Shown piece by piece: positions 18,401 to 27,650 of a DNA stretch of 64,000 nucleotides. Source of the DNA: JAMXLO01 sp963812075 (GTDB lineage Bacteria; Pseudomonadota; Alphaproteobacteria; Acetobacterales; Acetobacteraceae); NCBI GenBank assembly GCA_963812075.1, contig CAWETN010000018.1:310001-374000 (forward strand), read 5' to 3'. The translations under genes and the position numbers were made by a program. The notes under the pieces are model-generated. The model was given only the letters and a program-made list of their open reading frames with translations. It was not told the origin of the DNA and did no database searches. Within the stretch, counting starts at the first letter, position 1, and every line of letters begins with the position of its first letter.

Positions 18401-19210
18401 ATGACGGAGGAAGCGTCCCTCTTCGGCCTGACGGGCAAGCGGGCCATGGTGATCGGCGGCGGCCAGGGCATGGGCGAGAGCACCTCGCGCTTCCTGGCCC
18501 GTGCCGGCTGCGACGTCGCGGTGATCGACATCGAACGCGAGCGGGCCGAGCGCGTGGTCGGCATCGTCGGCGAACTGGGCCGGCGGGGCGTGCCCATCGT
18601 CGGCGACGTGCTGGATGATGCACGGGTGCCGCAGATCGTTGCGGCGGTCGAGCAGCAGATGGGCGGCATCGACGTGATGGTGTCGATCGTTGGCGCCGCG
18701 GTGTGGGGCTCGCTGCTGGACACCACCGCAGCGGTCTGGGACCAGCAGCTGAATCTCAACCTGCGCTACTTTTTCCTGTGTGCCAGGGAAGTCGCGGCGA
18801 CGATGATCAAACGCGGCAATCCCGGGGCGATCGTCGGCATCGCCTCGGTGGACGGCCAGCGGTCGAGCCCGATGCGCGGCGCCTATGGTGCGGCGAAGGC
18901 GGGACTGATCAGCCTGGTGCAGACCATGGCGGTGGAATGGGCGCCGCATCGCATCCGCGTCAACGCCATCGCGCCAGGGCACATCGTCACGCCAAGGCTC
19001 TACGACACGCCACAGCGGGCGGAGGGCTATGCGCAAAGCCTGCTGCCTGCCGGCCGGCGCGGCACCACCGACGATATCGGCAAGGCGGCGCTGTTCCTGG
19101 TCTCGGACCTTGCCGGCTACATCACCGGCACGACGCTCGATGTGGATGGCGGCTTGCTGGCAGCGAACCTGTTCCCCGGCGGACTGCCCGGCAGCAACCG
19201 CCCAGGCTGA
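18401..19210 (+). CDS. SDR family oxidoreductase
   Basis: This classical short-chain dehydrogenase of 269 residues has the cofactor glycine motif GGGQGMGE, the acidic VIDIERERAE after the second strand (suggesting NAD preference), and catalytic Ser and YxxxK in ASVDGQRSSPMRGAYGAAKAG. The C-terminal TLDVDGG is typical. ATG 18401 was chosen because the frame upstream lies in the antisense of the transglycosylase. It is followed after 13 bases by two Gfo/Idh/MocA genes, so the three probably form one sugar or polyol catabolic operon. Confidence 0.9.
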   Translation: MTEEASLFGLTGKRAMVIGGGQGMGESTSRFLARAGCDVAVIDIERERAERVVGIVGELGRRGVPIVGDVLDDARVPQIVAAVEQQMGGIDVMVSIVGAAVWGSLLDTTAAVWDQQLNLNLRYFFLCAREVAATMIKRGNPGAIVGIASVDGQRSSPMRGAYGAAKAGLISLVQTMAVEWAPHRIRVNAIAPGHIVTPRLYDTPQRAEGYAQSLLPAGRRGTTDDIGKAALFLVSDLAGYITGTTLDVDGGLLAANLFPGGLPGSNRPG

Positions 19211-19223
19211 GAGGAAGACGTTC

Positions 19224-20327
19224 ATGGCAGACAGGATCCGCGTCGGCATGGTCGGCGTGACACCCGAACGTGGCTTTTCATCGATCGCACACATGCCCGC
19301 GCTGCAGGCTTTGCCAGACTTCGAGGTGGTCGCGCTGTGCACCACGCGGCAGGCGACGGCGGACGCTGCGGCGAAGCACTACGGCGTTCCACTCGCCTTC
19401 GCCGATGCAACGAAGCTTGCACGGCATCCCGACGTGGATCTTGTCACAGTGTGCGTGAAGGTGCCCGACCATTTCGCCTCGGTTATGGCAGCGATCGAGG
19501 CGGGCAAGCACGTCTATTCGGAGTGGCCGCTCGGCCGCGACACAGCGGAAGCGATCCAGATGCGCGATGCGGCGCAGCGTGCCGATGTCCGCCACGCCGT
19601 CGGTCTGCAAGGCCGCGTGTCGCCGTCGATCAACTACGTGAAGGACCTGATCGCCGACGGCTATGTCGGCCGGCCGCTTTCCGCCACGCTGTTCGTCAAC
19701 GCGGCCGGCTGGGGAGCGACGCTGGACCGCGCCTACCAGGCTTCATTCGCCAACGGCGCCAACCTGATGACGATCACCGGCGGGCACAACCTCGACCTGC
19801 TGTGCCACTGCCTCGGCGAGTTCCGCGAACTGTCGGCGTTCGCGGTGAGCCAGCGCGACCGCATCCCGCTCGACGGTAGCGGCGAGATGGTGACCAAGGA
19901 CGTGCCCGACCAGCTGGTGGTCAGCGGCATAGTCGGCGATGGCACGGTGGTGTCGGCGCAGGTGCGCGGCGGGATGAAGCGCGGGCAAGAGTTCCTGTGC
20001 GAGATCCACGGCACCGAGGGGGATCTTGCGCTGGGCGCCACCATGCGGGCCTCGACCCAGCGACAGGAACTCACCGTCCAGGGCGCGCGCGGCGCCGACA
20101 AGGATCTGGCGAATCTGCCGGTGCCGCTGAAGTATCGCTGGGTCCCCGATACGGTGCCGCAAGGCTCGCCGTACAACGTCGCCCAGCTGTACGTCGCGCT
20201 GGGTCGGGCCATTCGCGGTCAGGTGACGGCTTATCCCGATTTCGACGCCGCGATCGCCCGCCACCGGATGCTGGACATGATCACCGAGGCGGCGCGCACC
20301 GGGCGGAAGCAGGTGCGGTCCGCATGA
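19224..20327 (+). CDS. Gfo/Idh/MocA family oxidoreductase, Gal80-like
   Basis: This is a 367-residue NAD(P)-dependent sugar or cyclitol oxidoreductase. The N-terminal fold reads IRVGMVGVTPERGFSSIAHMPALQALPDFEVVAL; the usual GxGxxG is altered and the AHxPALxALPxxEVVAL pattern resembles the Gal80-like branch. SEWPLGRDTAEA replaces the commoner EKP motif, and ITGGHNLDLLCH is the active-site His region. The start follows GAGAGGAAGACG. Its stop overlaps the next gene (ATGA), so the two are translationally coupled. Confidence 0.88.
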   Translation: MADRIRVGMVGVTPERGFSSIAHMPALQALPDFEVVALCTTRQATADAAAKHYGVPLAFADATKLARHPDVDLVTVCVKVPDHFASVMAAIEAGKHVYSEWPLGRDTAEAIQMRDAAQRADVRHAVGLQGRVSPSINYVKDLIADGYVGRPLSATLFVNAAGWGATLDRAYQASFANGANLMTITGGHNLDLLCHCLGEFRELSAFAVSQRDRIPLDGSGEMVTKDVPDQLVVSGIVGDGTVVSAQVRGGMKRGQEFLCEIHGTEGDLALGATMRASTQRQELTVQGARGADKDLANLPVPLKYRWVPDTVPQGSPYNVAQLYVALGRAIRGQVTAYPDFDAAIARHRMLDMITEAARTGRKQVRSA

Positions 20328-21301
20328 TCCGTGCCGCCATCGTCGGTCTCGGCTGGTGGGGCCGCAACCTGGTCGATGCCGTGCGCAACAGCCGGCAGAT
20401 CCACTTCACCACGGCGCACACGCGCACCGCCGATGCCGTCGGGGAGTTCTGTCGCGAACGTGGGCTGCACTGGGTCGATGACGAGGCAACGATCCTGCGC
20501 GATCCGGCGATCGACGCGGTAGTGTACGCGACTCCGCACACGCAGCACACCTCGCAGGTCATGCGCGCCGCGCAGGCCGGCAAGGCGGTCTTCGTCGAAA
20601 AGCCGTTCGCGCTGTCGGTCGCCGATGCCTATGCGTCGGTGGAGGCGGCGCGCAAGGCGGGCGTCGTGCTCGCGGTGGGCTTCAACCGGCGGTTCCATCC
20701 ATCGATGGGCCTGCTGCGGCAGGCGGTGCGCGACCGGCGGCTTGGCACCATCGTGACGCTCAGCGCCGAGCAGACCGCGACGCACGGTCTGGAGTACGCG
20801 CAGGACGCCTGGCGCGCGCAAGTGGAGCAGGCGCCCGGTGGCGCGATGACGGCAAGCGGCGTGCATCTGGTCGATGGCATGATCGACCTGGCCGGCCGTG
20901 TGGCGTCGGTGTACTGCCGGGTCGCACGCCGTGCCGCACGGCACAGCGACGACACGACCGACATCCTCCTGGCATTCGAGAACGGCGCATCGGGGCACAT
21001 CTTCTGCTCGGTGGTCGCCGCGCCAAACTACCGGATGGCGGTCTACGGCACCGAGGGCCTGGCCGAGATCATCGGCCACCCGATGCAGACCTTCCGCTTC
21101 GTGCCGGCGTCAGGCGGCGTGCCGCAGGTGACCGAGACGCCAGGCTTCAATATGCTGACCGCCGAACTGGAGGCGTTCGCTGCCAGCGTCGAAGACAACC
21201 AGCCCTTCCCGACGCCGATCGAGCAGGTGCTGCACGGCGTCGAGGTGTTCGAGGCGGTGGTCCGCTCGGCGCAGATCGGCGAGACCGTGCGGATCGGGTA
21301 G
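20324..21301 (+). CDS. Gfo/Idh/MocA family oxidoreductase
   Basis: This second member of the family (325 residues) is more canonical: nucleotide-binding GLGWWG at residues 8-13, VYATPHTQHTSQV, the catalytic EKPFALSVADA, and GGAMTASGVHLVDGMIDLAG in the C-terminal domain. It probably acts on a related sugar derivative after or before the Gal80-like enzyme. The 4-base overlap implies coupled translation. It ends directly against the convergent permease remnant. Confidence 0.88.
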   Translation: MIRAAIVGLGWWGRNLVDAVRNSRQIHFTTAHTRTADAVGEFCRERGLHWVDDEATILRDPAIDAVVYATPHTQHTSQVMRAAQAGKAVFVEKPFALSVADAYASVEAARKAGVVLAVGFNRRFHPSMGLLRQAVRDRRLGTIVTLSAEQTATHGLEYAQDAWRAQVEQAPGGAMTASGVHLVDGMIDLAGRVASVYCRVARRAARHSDDTTDILLAFENGASGHIFCSVVAAPNYRMAVYGTEGLAEIIGHPMQTFRFVPASGGVPQVTETPGFNMLTAELEAFAASVEDNQPFPTPIEQVLHGVEVFEAVVRSAQIGETVRIG

Positions 21302-21966
21302 TCAGAACCGCTGGCGCAGGCGGCGGTCCAGCGTCAGCAGCACGGCGCTGGCGCACACCGCGAGGGTGGTCAGCACGAAGGTCAGCGACATGATCAGCGA
21401 CACGTCGTGCAGGCCGATCGCCGTCATCAGCAGATAGCCGAGACCGCGCCGCGCCGCGAACATCTCTCCCAGGATGGTGCCGATCAGGGTGACCGAGAAG
21501 CCGAGGCGCACGCCGGTCATGATCTCCGGCAGCACCGCGGGTACCAGCACGATGCGCGTCATCGCCAACGCGTCGAGGCGCAGCGCACGGCCCAGCTTGA
21601 TCAGCACAGGCCGGACCGCGGCGACCGCGCCGATGGTGGACAGCGCGATCGGCGGTATGCCGAACATCGCACCGAACGCCACCCTGGCGGAGATGCCGAG
21701 ACCGAACACGAGCAGCACCAGCGGCTACAGCAGGACCTTGGGGATCGATGCGAAGCCGATCAGCATCGGCACGAACAGCTCGCCCGACGCGCGGCTGAAG
21801 CCCAACCAGACGCCGAGTGAAATGCCGCCGCCGATGGCAATGGCGAGTGCCAGACTGAAGGCGCACATGGTCTCGGCGAAGTTGATCCAGAACAGCTCGG
21901 TGTTCAGCAAGCGAGCGGTTGCATGCACGGTCTCCACCGGACCGCGCAGCGCCTCCTCGCCGGCGA
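21302..21966 (-). pseudogene. SsuC/TauC-type ABC transporter permease remnant
   Basis: One minus frame encodes most of a BPD-type permease of the sulfonate/taurine/nitrate class: FWINFAETMCAFSLALAIAI, then the EAA-loop-like ALAMTRIVLVPAVLPEIMTG and LGYLLMTAIGLHDVS, ending LDRRLRQRF. A TAG at 21727-21725 interrupts KVLL-stop-PLVLLVFGLG in the same frame, so it is a base substitution, not an indel. The N-terminal membrane segment is missing; the preserved sequence begins EEALRGPVETV directly after a leuC fragment. No ATPase or binding protein gene is next to it. I read it as a true pseudogene. Confidence 0.75.
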
Positions 21967-22121
21967 CGCACCTTCAGTCCGCGCTGCCGCAGTCCGTCGA
22001 ACGCGCGCCCGCTGGTGCCCTACTGCGCGAAGTGGCGGTCGATATGGATCAGCACCCGGCCGCCGCCGTATTCGCGCACCACGTGCTGATCCCAGATCCG
22101 ATCGAATGGGGCTTTGGGCAT
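21967..22121 (-). pseudogene. 5' fragment of 3-isopropylmalate dehydratase large subunit (leuC-like)
   Basis: From an ATG at 22121 with GGAGGC upstream, the frame reads FDRIWDQHVVREYGGG, then VLIHIDRHFAQ, a TAG stop (22022-22020), then GTSGRAFDGLRQRGLKVRRR. This matches the N-terminus of LeuC (FDAHVV, LLYIDRH, TSPQAFDGLR, VRRP). The stop sits where LeuC has an acidic residue, again a substitution. About 50 codons in, homology ends and the sequence runs straight into an internal part of a permease. The domain with the Fe-S cysteines is absent. Confidence 0.7.
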
Positions 22122-22136
22122 GTCCGTGCCTCCGCG

Positions 22137-22577
22137 TCACGCGTCGCGATAGAGCTTCGGGCGCCGGCGCACCGGATCGAGCAGCGACCAGTCGCCCTGC
22201 GGCACATCGAAGCCTTTGGGGAACGGCGGCCGCACGTCCATGTCCAGCGAGCGCATCACCCGGTCGTCGCGATAGTAGCATTGCAGGATGATGCGGCTCA
22301 GCGAAGTCAGTGCATCGCCGCCGATCTCGCGCAACCGCGCGGCCACCGCTTCGCGCCGTGCAGGGTCGAGGTCGGCGAACGCTCCGCCGGACAGCCGCTC
22401 CAGCGCCTCCAGCACCGTCGTGACATGCGCCGCATCGCGTCCGAAGCTGCGCAGGATGTCGGCGAAGATCGCATCGTCGCCGGCGCCGGGCACGCGGTAT
22501 TCGGGGCTGGGCGGGATCATCATCTCCGCCAGGCAGCGCAGCGACCGCTGCTGCTCGGCCGACAGGGAATGTTCCAT
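22137..22577 (-). CDS. gluconate 2-dehydrogenase subunit 3-like protein
   Basis: The 146-residue protein from ATG 22577 starts MEHSLSAEQQRSLRCLAEMMIPP, the characteristic beginning of the small subunit of membrane-bound GMC dehydrogenases, and ends with a DVPQGDWSLLDPVRRRP segment. Such subunits help fold or export the flavoprotein. It starts 7 bases after the GMC gene stop, so the pair form one enzyme. No Tat signal is present here, which is unusual for periplasmic versions and suggests a cytoplasmic complex. Confidence 0.75.
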   Translation of the reverse strand: MEHSLSAEQQRSLRCLAEMMIPPSPEYRVPGAGDDAIFADILRSFGRDAAHVTTVLEALERLSGGAFADLDPARREAVAARLREIGGDALTSLSRIILQCYYRDDRVMRSLDMDVRPPFPKGFDVPQGDWSLLDPVRRRPKLYRDA

Positions 22578-22584
22578 CGTTGCC

Positions 22585-24169
22585 TCAGTCGAACAGGGTT
22601 GCCAGGCGCTGCTTGATGCTGTCCGCGACATAGAGCGCCAGCGCCTGGATGGTGCGCGTCGGATTTACGCCGGCCGAGGTGACGAAGATGCTGCCGTCGA
22701 CGATGAACAGGTTCTTCACGTCGTGGCTGCGGCCCCACTCGTTCACCACCGACCGCTCGGGATCGGTGCCCATGCGCGCGGTGCCCATCAGGTGCCAGCC
22801 GCCATCGGTGAGCGGCGCCTCGTGCCAGACGTCGTGCGCGCCGGCCGCCCGCAGGATCTCGCTGGCCCGCGCCACCGCGTGGTCAAGCATGCGGCGGCTG
22901 TTGTCGCTCAGCGTGTAGTCGATCTTCGGCGCGGGAATGCCGTTGCCGTCCTTCAGCATCGGATCGAGCGTGACCGTGTTGTGCTCCTCGGGCAGGTCCT
23001 CGCAGATCGCCACCATGCCGGTGCGGTGACAGAACAGCCGGCGATAGGCGCGATGGTGCTCGGCGCCCCAGGGGAGGCGCCCGATCTGCATGCCGTGCAC
23101 CGCGGCCATCACCGGCCCCTGGCCGCGCGAGAACTCGAAGGTGTAGCCGCGTACGAAGCCGCGCGCCCGATCGGTCTCGTAGAACTCCTGGCTCCAGATG
23201 CAGTTGCCCGGACCGCGATAGCCGTCGAGTCGCATCGTCGAAATATCCGGCGATCCGCGCATAGGGGTGGAACATCAGGTTCTTGCCGACCAGGCCGCTG
23301 GAATTGGCCAGGCCGTTGGAATTCAGCAGGATGCGCGCCGTGCCGATGGCGTTGCAGGCGAGGATCACCACCTCGGCCGGCTGGAAGTGCTCGACGCCAT
23401 CGGCGTCGTAATAGATCACGCCGGACGCCATGCCGTGCTCGTTGCGGGTGATCTCGCGCACCCGGCAGCGCGTGCGCAGTTCGACCCCGGCACGGATGGC
23501 GGCGGGCCAGTAGGTGATGTCGGTGCTCGCCTTGGCGCCCTGCGCGCAGCCCGACGTGCAGTGCGCGAGGTTGATGCACTTGGCGCGCCCCTCGTAGTCC
23601 TCGGACGCGATCGCGCTGTCGGACGGCCACCAATGCCATCCCAGCCTGTTCAGTCCGCGCGCCAGCGTCATGCCGGACCGGCCAAGCGGCAGCGGCGGCA
23701 TCATCGGTTCGTGCGGCGGATAGGCCGGATCGCCGGCGAGGCCCGACACGCCCATCATGCGGTCGTTCTCGGCGTAGTACGGGTCCAGCGTGGCATAGTC
23801 GATCGGCCAGTCGTCGGCGACGCCGTCGAGCGTGCGCACGCGGAAGTCGGAAGGATGGAAGCGCGGGAAGTGCCCGGCGTACAGCACGGTGCCGCCGCCG
23901 ACGCCGTTGAAGTTGGCGACCTTGATCGGCGAGGCGGCGTCGTTGACCGGATAATCGGTCTCGCGTGCGCGCCGGTTCGGGCTGTAGTGGAAGTCGTTGA
24001 GCTGGCGCGCCTCCCAGTCGCGGCCGGCGCTGGGGTATTCCGACGGCTTCATCCAGTCGCCCTGCTCGAGGCAGAGGATGTGCATCTTCGTCTCGGCGAG
24101 GCTCCACGCCACCGCCGCGCCCGAGGCGCCGGCGCCGATGATAAGGACGTCTACGGAGGTAGTGGGCAT
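22585..24169 (-). pseudogene. GMC family oxidoreductase (gluconate 2-dehydrogenase flavoprotein-like), one frameshift
   Basis: The large subunit has the FAD motif IIGAGASGAAVAWSL, then FNGVGGGTVLYAGHFPRF and CTSGCAQGAK typical of this GMC branch. After a frame change near 23240 it continues YRGPGNCIWSQEFYETD to GTARMGTDP and VTSAGVNPTRTI with the active-site residues. Removing one base in GACGATGCGACTC restores FDDRLDGYRG, and the span is 1 modulo 3. I expect the real gene to be intact, about 527 residues. Subunit 3 follows. Confidence 0.85.
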
Positions 24170-24294
24170 GGAATGCGTCTCGCTTCGATGGTGCTGACCA
24201 AGTCGGAGGGATACTACGCTGGATTGTCAACGGCTATGATGGCACGAGCACTGACAGCACGCTCTTTGCCGTGCTCCACCTGCGGACTATCGGA

Positions 24295-24991
24295 ATGCCG
24301 TTTCGCGCCAACATCCGCTCGCTGCTGATCCAGACCGGCGTCAGCCTGGTGCTCGCCATCCTGCTGCTGTTCGTGCCCGCCGGAACCATCGCCTGGCCGG
24401 AGGGCTGGATCTTCCTCGCGCTGTTCTTCGGCTGCAGCCAGGCCACCGGACTTCTGGCTGCTGCGCCACGATCCCGCGCTGCTGGCCGAGAGGATGAAGT
24501 CTCCCGTCAGAGCCAATCAAACGCCGCGCGACCGTGCCATCATCGTGGCCATCATCATCGCGTTTGCCGGCTGGCTCGTCTTCATGGCGCTCGACGCACA
24601 ACGGTTCGGCTGGTCGCATGCGCAGCCATGGTCCCAGGCACTCGGCGCCTTGCTGATCGTCGCGGCATTCGGCGGATGGATCACGGTTCTCCGCGCCAAC
24701 AGCTTCGCCGGAACGCAGATCCGCCTGCAGCCCGACCGTGGGCAGACCGTCATTACCACCGGACCCTACGCCGTGGTCCGCCACCCGATGTACGCCTACG
24801 TGCTCCTGCTGATGATCGGCGCACCGCTGCTGCTCGGTTCGCTTTGGGGCGTGCTGTTCGGCTGCGTCGTCTTCGTTCCCCTGCTGGCCCTGCGCATTCA
24901 CGGTGAGGAGGCGATGCTGATGACCGGCCTCCCGGGCTATCGAGAATACGTTCGCAGCGTGCGTTACCGCCTCGTTCCCGGCATATGGTGA
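24295..24991 (+). pseudogene. isoprenylcysteine carboxyl methyltransferase-like membrane protein, one frameshift
   Basis: This integral membrane methyltransferase of the ICMT/PEMT superfamily has several hydrophobic segments. Its C-terminal signature is ITTGPYAVVRHPMYAYVLLL followed by EEAMLMTGLPGYREYVRSVRYRLVPGIW, the SAM-binding region. Near 24450 one extra base breaks the frame; without it the text reads WLLRHDPALLAERMKSP. The span is 1 modulo 3. It is divergent from the GMC operon and stands alone; its substrate is unknown. Confidence 0.8.
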
Positions 24992-25158
24992 TCAGTCCGG
25001 CAGCGACGCCTCTGGCCAGGAACCCCTTACCGTGTTCGCGCGAGCCCGCATCGGCTCGCGCGATGGGCCGCGGCGATCGCGGATGGTTGTGGGTGCGGTC
25101 GTCAACCGTGGACTGCCGGTGCGGCTGACGCCTAGCATGCCCGCCGACGGGAGGAGCC

Positions 25159-26511
25159 ATGGCACGCGACAGGATCCGAATCGGCTGCGGCGCGGGCTTC
25201 GCCGACGACCGCATCCCGCCGGGCGTGGAGATCGTCGAGCGCGGCGAACTCGACTACCTGGCGATGGAATGCCTGGCCGAACGCACCATCGCGCGCGAGG
25301 CGCTGGATCGCGCCAAGGATCCGACGAAAGGCTACACGCCGGTGCTGTTGGAGCGCATGGAGGCGATCATGCCGCCGGCGCTGCGGCGTGGCGTTCGGAT
25401 CGTCACCAACATGGGCGCGGCCAACCCGATGGGCGCGGCGCGCGCGGTGCGCAAGCACGCGCGCGACTGGGGCTGCCGCGACTATAGCTGCGCCGTGGTC
25501 ACCGGCGACGAGGTCACCGACATCGTGCGCGCGCACCCCGAACTGCCGCTGATGGAGGACGCCGCGCCGCTCGAATCGCTGCTGCCGCGCATGGCGTCGG
25601 CCAATGCGTATCTCGGCGCGGATGTGGTGGCACACGGGTTTGCCACCGGTGCCGACCTGGTGATCACCGGGCGCGTGGCCGATCCGGCGTTGTTCCTCGG
25701 GCCGATGCTGCACGCGTTCGGCTGGTCGTACGACGACTGGCAGAAGCTGGCCTGTGGCACGCTGGCCGGCCATCTGCTGGAGTGTTCGGGTCAGCTCACC
25801 GGCGGCTGCTTCGCCGATCCCGGCAAGAAGGAGGTCGACGACCTCGCGGGCCTTGGCTATCCGCTGGCGGATGTCTGGTCTGACGGTCGCGTCGAAGTGT
25901 CGAAGACGCCGGGTTCCGGCGGCCGGCTCGACATCGCCACGTGCACCGAGCAGCTGCTGTACGAGATGCACGATCCGACGGCGTACATCACGCCGGACTG
26001 CGTGCTGGACGTTTCCGGCGTCACGTTCCGCCAGGTTGCCAACGACCGCGTCGCGCTGAACGGCGCCAGGGGCAAGCCGCGCACCGCCACCTACAAGGTC
26101 GTCGTCGGCTACTTCGACGGCTACATGGGTTCCGGCGAGATGGGCTTTGCCGGCATCAACGCGCTGGCCCGTGCCATGCTGGCGAACGAGGTGGTGCAGG
26201 AGCGTCTGCGTCGCCGCGGCCTCACCTATGAGGAGATGCGCGTCGACCTGATCGGCATGAACTCGCTGCATGCCAACGAGGCGGCGCTGTGTCCGGAACC
26301 CTACGAAGTGCGGCTGCGCATCGCCGCGCGCACGCCGGACCGCAAGGCGGCGGAGGCGATCGGCGCGGAGGTGCGCAGCCTGCACATGCAGGGTCCGACG
26401 GGCGCCGGCGGCGGCGTCAACTTCGGCGCGCGGCAGATCCTGGCGGTGAAGTCGGTGCTGATACCGCGCGAATGGGTGAAGCCGGAGATCGTGCTGGAGC
26501 GCGCGGCATGA
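25159..26511 (+). CDS. AtuA-like acyclic terpene utilization family protein
   Basis: This is a DUF1446/AtuA family protein of 450 residues. AtuA is needed for citronellol/geraniol catabolism in Pseudomonas, though its reaction is not established. Visible family segments include IRIGCGAGFADDRI, IVTNMGAANPMGAARAV, DLVITGRVADPALFLGP and ELRTRC-like strands. The ATG has GGGAGGAG upstream. The small ferredoxin-fold domain that is often fused at the C-terminus is encoded here by a separate gene overlapping by four bases. No acyl-CoA carboxylase genes (atuC/atuF) are nearby, so the substrate may differ from terpenes. Confidence 0.87.
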   Translation: MARDRIRIGCGAGFADDRIPPGVEIVERGELDYLAMECLAERTIAREALDRAKDPTKGYTPVLLERMEAIMPPALRRGVRIVTNMGAANPMGAARAVRKHARDWGCRDYSCAVVTGDEVTDIVRAHPELPLMEDAAPLESLLPRMASANAYLGADVVAHGFATGADLVITGRVADPALFLGPMLHAFGWSYDDWQKLACGTLAGHLLECSGQLTGGCFADPGKKEVDDLAGLGYPLADVWSDGRVEVSKTPGSGGRLDIATCTEQLLYEMHDPTAYITPDCVLDVSGVTFRQVANDRVALNGARGKPRTATYKVVVGYFDGYMGSGEMGFAGINALARAMLANEVVQERLRRRGLTYEEMRVDLIGMNSLHANEAALCPEPYEVRLRIAARTPDRKAAEAIGAEVRSLHMQGPTGAGGGVNFGARQILAVKSVLIPREWVKPEIVLERAA

Positions 26512-26843
26512 GCGTACGCGTCTACGACCTCGCCCATGCACGTGCCGGTGACAAGGGGAACACCTCGAACATCTCGGTCATCGCCTACAGCGACGAGGGC
26601 TGGCAGGTGCTGCAGCGCGAACTCACCGCCGAGGTCGTACTGGCGCATTTCCGCCATCTCACCGCGGGGCCGGTGCGGCGCTACGAGCTGCCGCAGCTGC
26701 GCGCGCTGAACTTCGTCATCGAGAACGCGCTGGGCGGCGGCGTCACGCGCTCGCTGGCGATCGATCCGCACGGCAAGAGTCTGAGCGCGTTGATGCTCAC
26801 CATCACGCTGCCCGGCCATAACGAACAAGGAGCAACGTCATGA
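26508..26843 (+). CDS. AtuA-associated ferredoxin-fold small protein
   Basis: This 111-residue protein matches the C-terminal domain seen in longer AtuA proteins: VRVYDLAHARAGDKGNTSN at the start, then AHFRHLTAGPVRRYELP and LNFVIENALGGGVTRSL. It very likely binds the adjacent AtuA-like protein, restoring the fused architecture. It overlaps the upstream stop by four bases (ATGA), and its own stop overlaps the amidohydrolase start. The biochemical role is unknown. Confidence 0.82.
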   Translation: MSVRVYDLAHARAGDKGNTSNISVIAYSDEGWQVLQRELTAEVVLAHFRHLTAGPVRRYELPQLRALNFVIENALGGGVTRSLAIDPHGKSLSALMLTITLPGHNEQGATS

Positions 26844-27649
26844 TGATCGTGGACGCGCAGATCCATATCTGGGCGAAGGGTACGCCGTCGGCGCATCATC
26901 GGCAGGAGCCGTATTCCGGGCTTCAGGCGCTGGTCGGCATGGACGTGGCGGGCGTGGATCGCGCAGTGATCCATCCGCCGATGTGGGATGCGGATTCCAA
27001 CGAACTCGCGGTCGAGGCGGCGCGCGCGCATCCGGATCGGTTCGCCATCCTGGGCTGGTTTCCGCTCGATCGTCCGGAGAGCCGCAAGCTGGTCGATACG
27101 TGGAAGAGCCGGCCGGGGATGCTGGGCCTGCGCTTCTACTTCGTCCAGCCGCACGAGCAGTCGTGGCCGACCGACGGCACGTTGGACTGGCTGTGGCCGG
27201 CGGCCGAACGCGCCGGCCTGCCGGTGGCGTTGGCGGCGGCGCCGTTCCTGCCGCTGGTCGGTCAGATTGCCGAACGGCATCCGGGACTGAAACTGATCGT
27301 GGATCACATGGCCGTGCCGCGCGCCAGCAAGGGCGAGGCGGCGTATCGCAACATGCCGCAGCTGCTGGCGCTGGCGAAGCATCCGAACGTCGCGGTGAAG
27401 GCGACCGGGCAGGCGGGCTACGCCGAGGATGCGTACCCGTTCCGCAGCATCCATCCGCATCTGCGCGCGGTGTACGACGCGTTCGGACCGCAGCGCATGT
27501 TCTGGGGCACCGACATCACCCGCATGCCGTGTTCGTGGCGGCAGTGCGTCACGCTGTTCACCGAGGAGCTGCCGTGGCTGACCGGGCGCGACCTCGAACT
27601 GGTGATGGGGCAGGCGTTGTGTGACTGGATCGGTTGGAAGGTGCCGTAG
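26840..27649 (+). CDS. amidohydrolase family protein (amidohydrolase-2)
   Basis: The 269-residue TIM-barrel hydrolase begins MIVDAQIHIW (metal-binding HxH-like DAQIH), with IVDHMAVP containing a central His and FWGTDITRMP the conserved C-terminal Asp. The family includes lactonases, decarboxylases and 2-pyrone-4,6-dicarboxylate hydrolase. The first His of HxH is replaced by Gln in DAQIHIW, as in many decarboxylase/lactonase members. It is translationally coupled to the AtuA pair, suggesting ring or lactone opening in the same pathway. Confidence 0.85.
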   Translation: MMIVDAQIHIWAKGTPSAHHRQEPYSGLQALVGMDVAGVDRAVIHPPMWDADSNELAVEAARAHPDRFAILGWFPLDRPESRKLVDTWKSRPGMLGLRFYFVQPHEQSWPTDGTLDWLWPAAERAGLPVALAAAPFLPLVGQIAERHPGLKLIVDHMAVPRASKGEAAYRNMPQLLALAKHPNVAVKATGQAGYAEDAYPFRSIHPHLRAVYDAFGPQRMFWGTDITRMPCSWRQCVTLFTEELPWLTGRDLELVMGQALCDWIGWKVP

Positions 27650-27650
27650 C

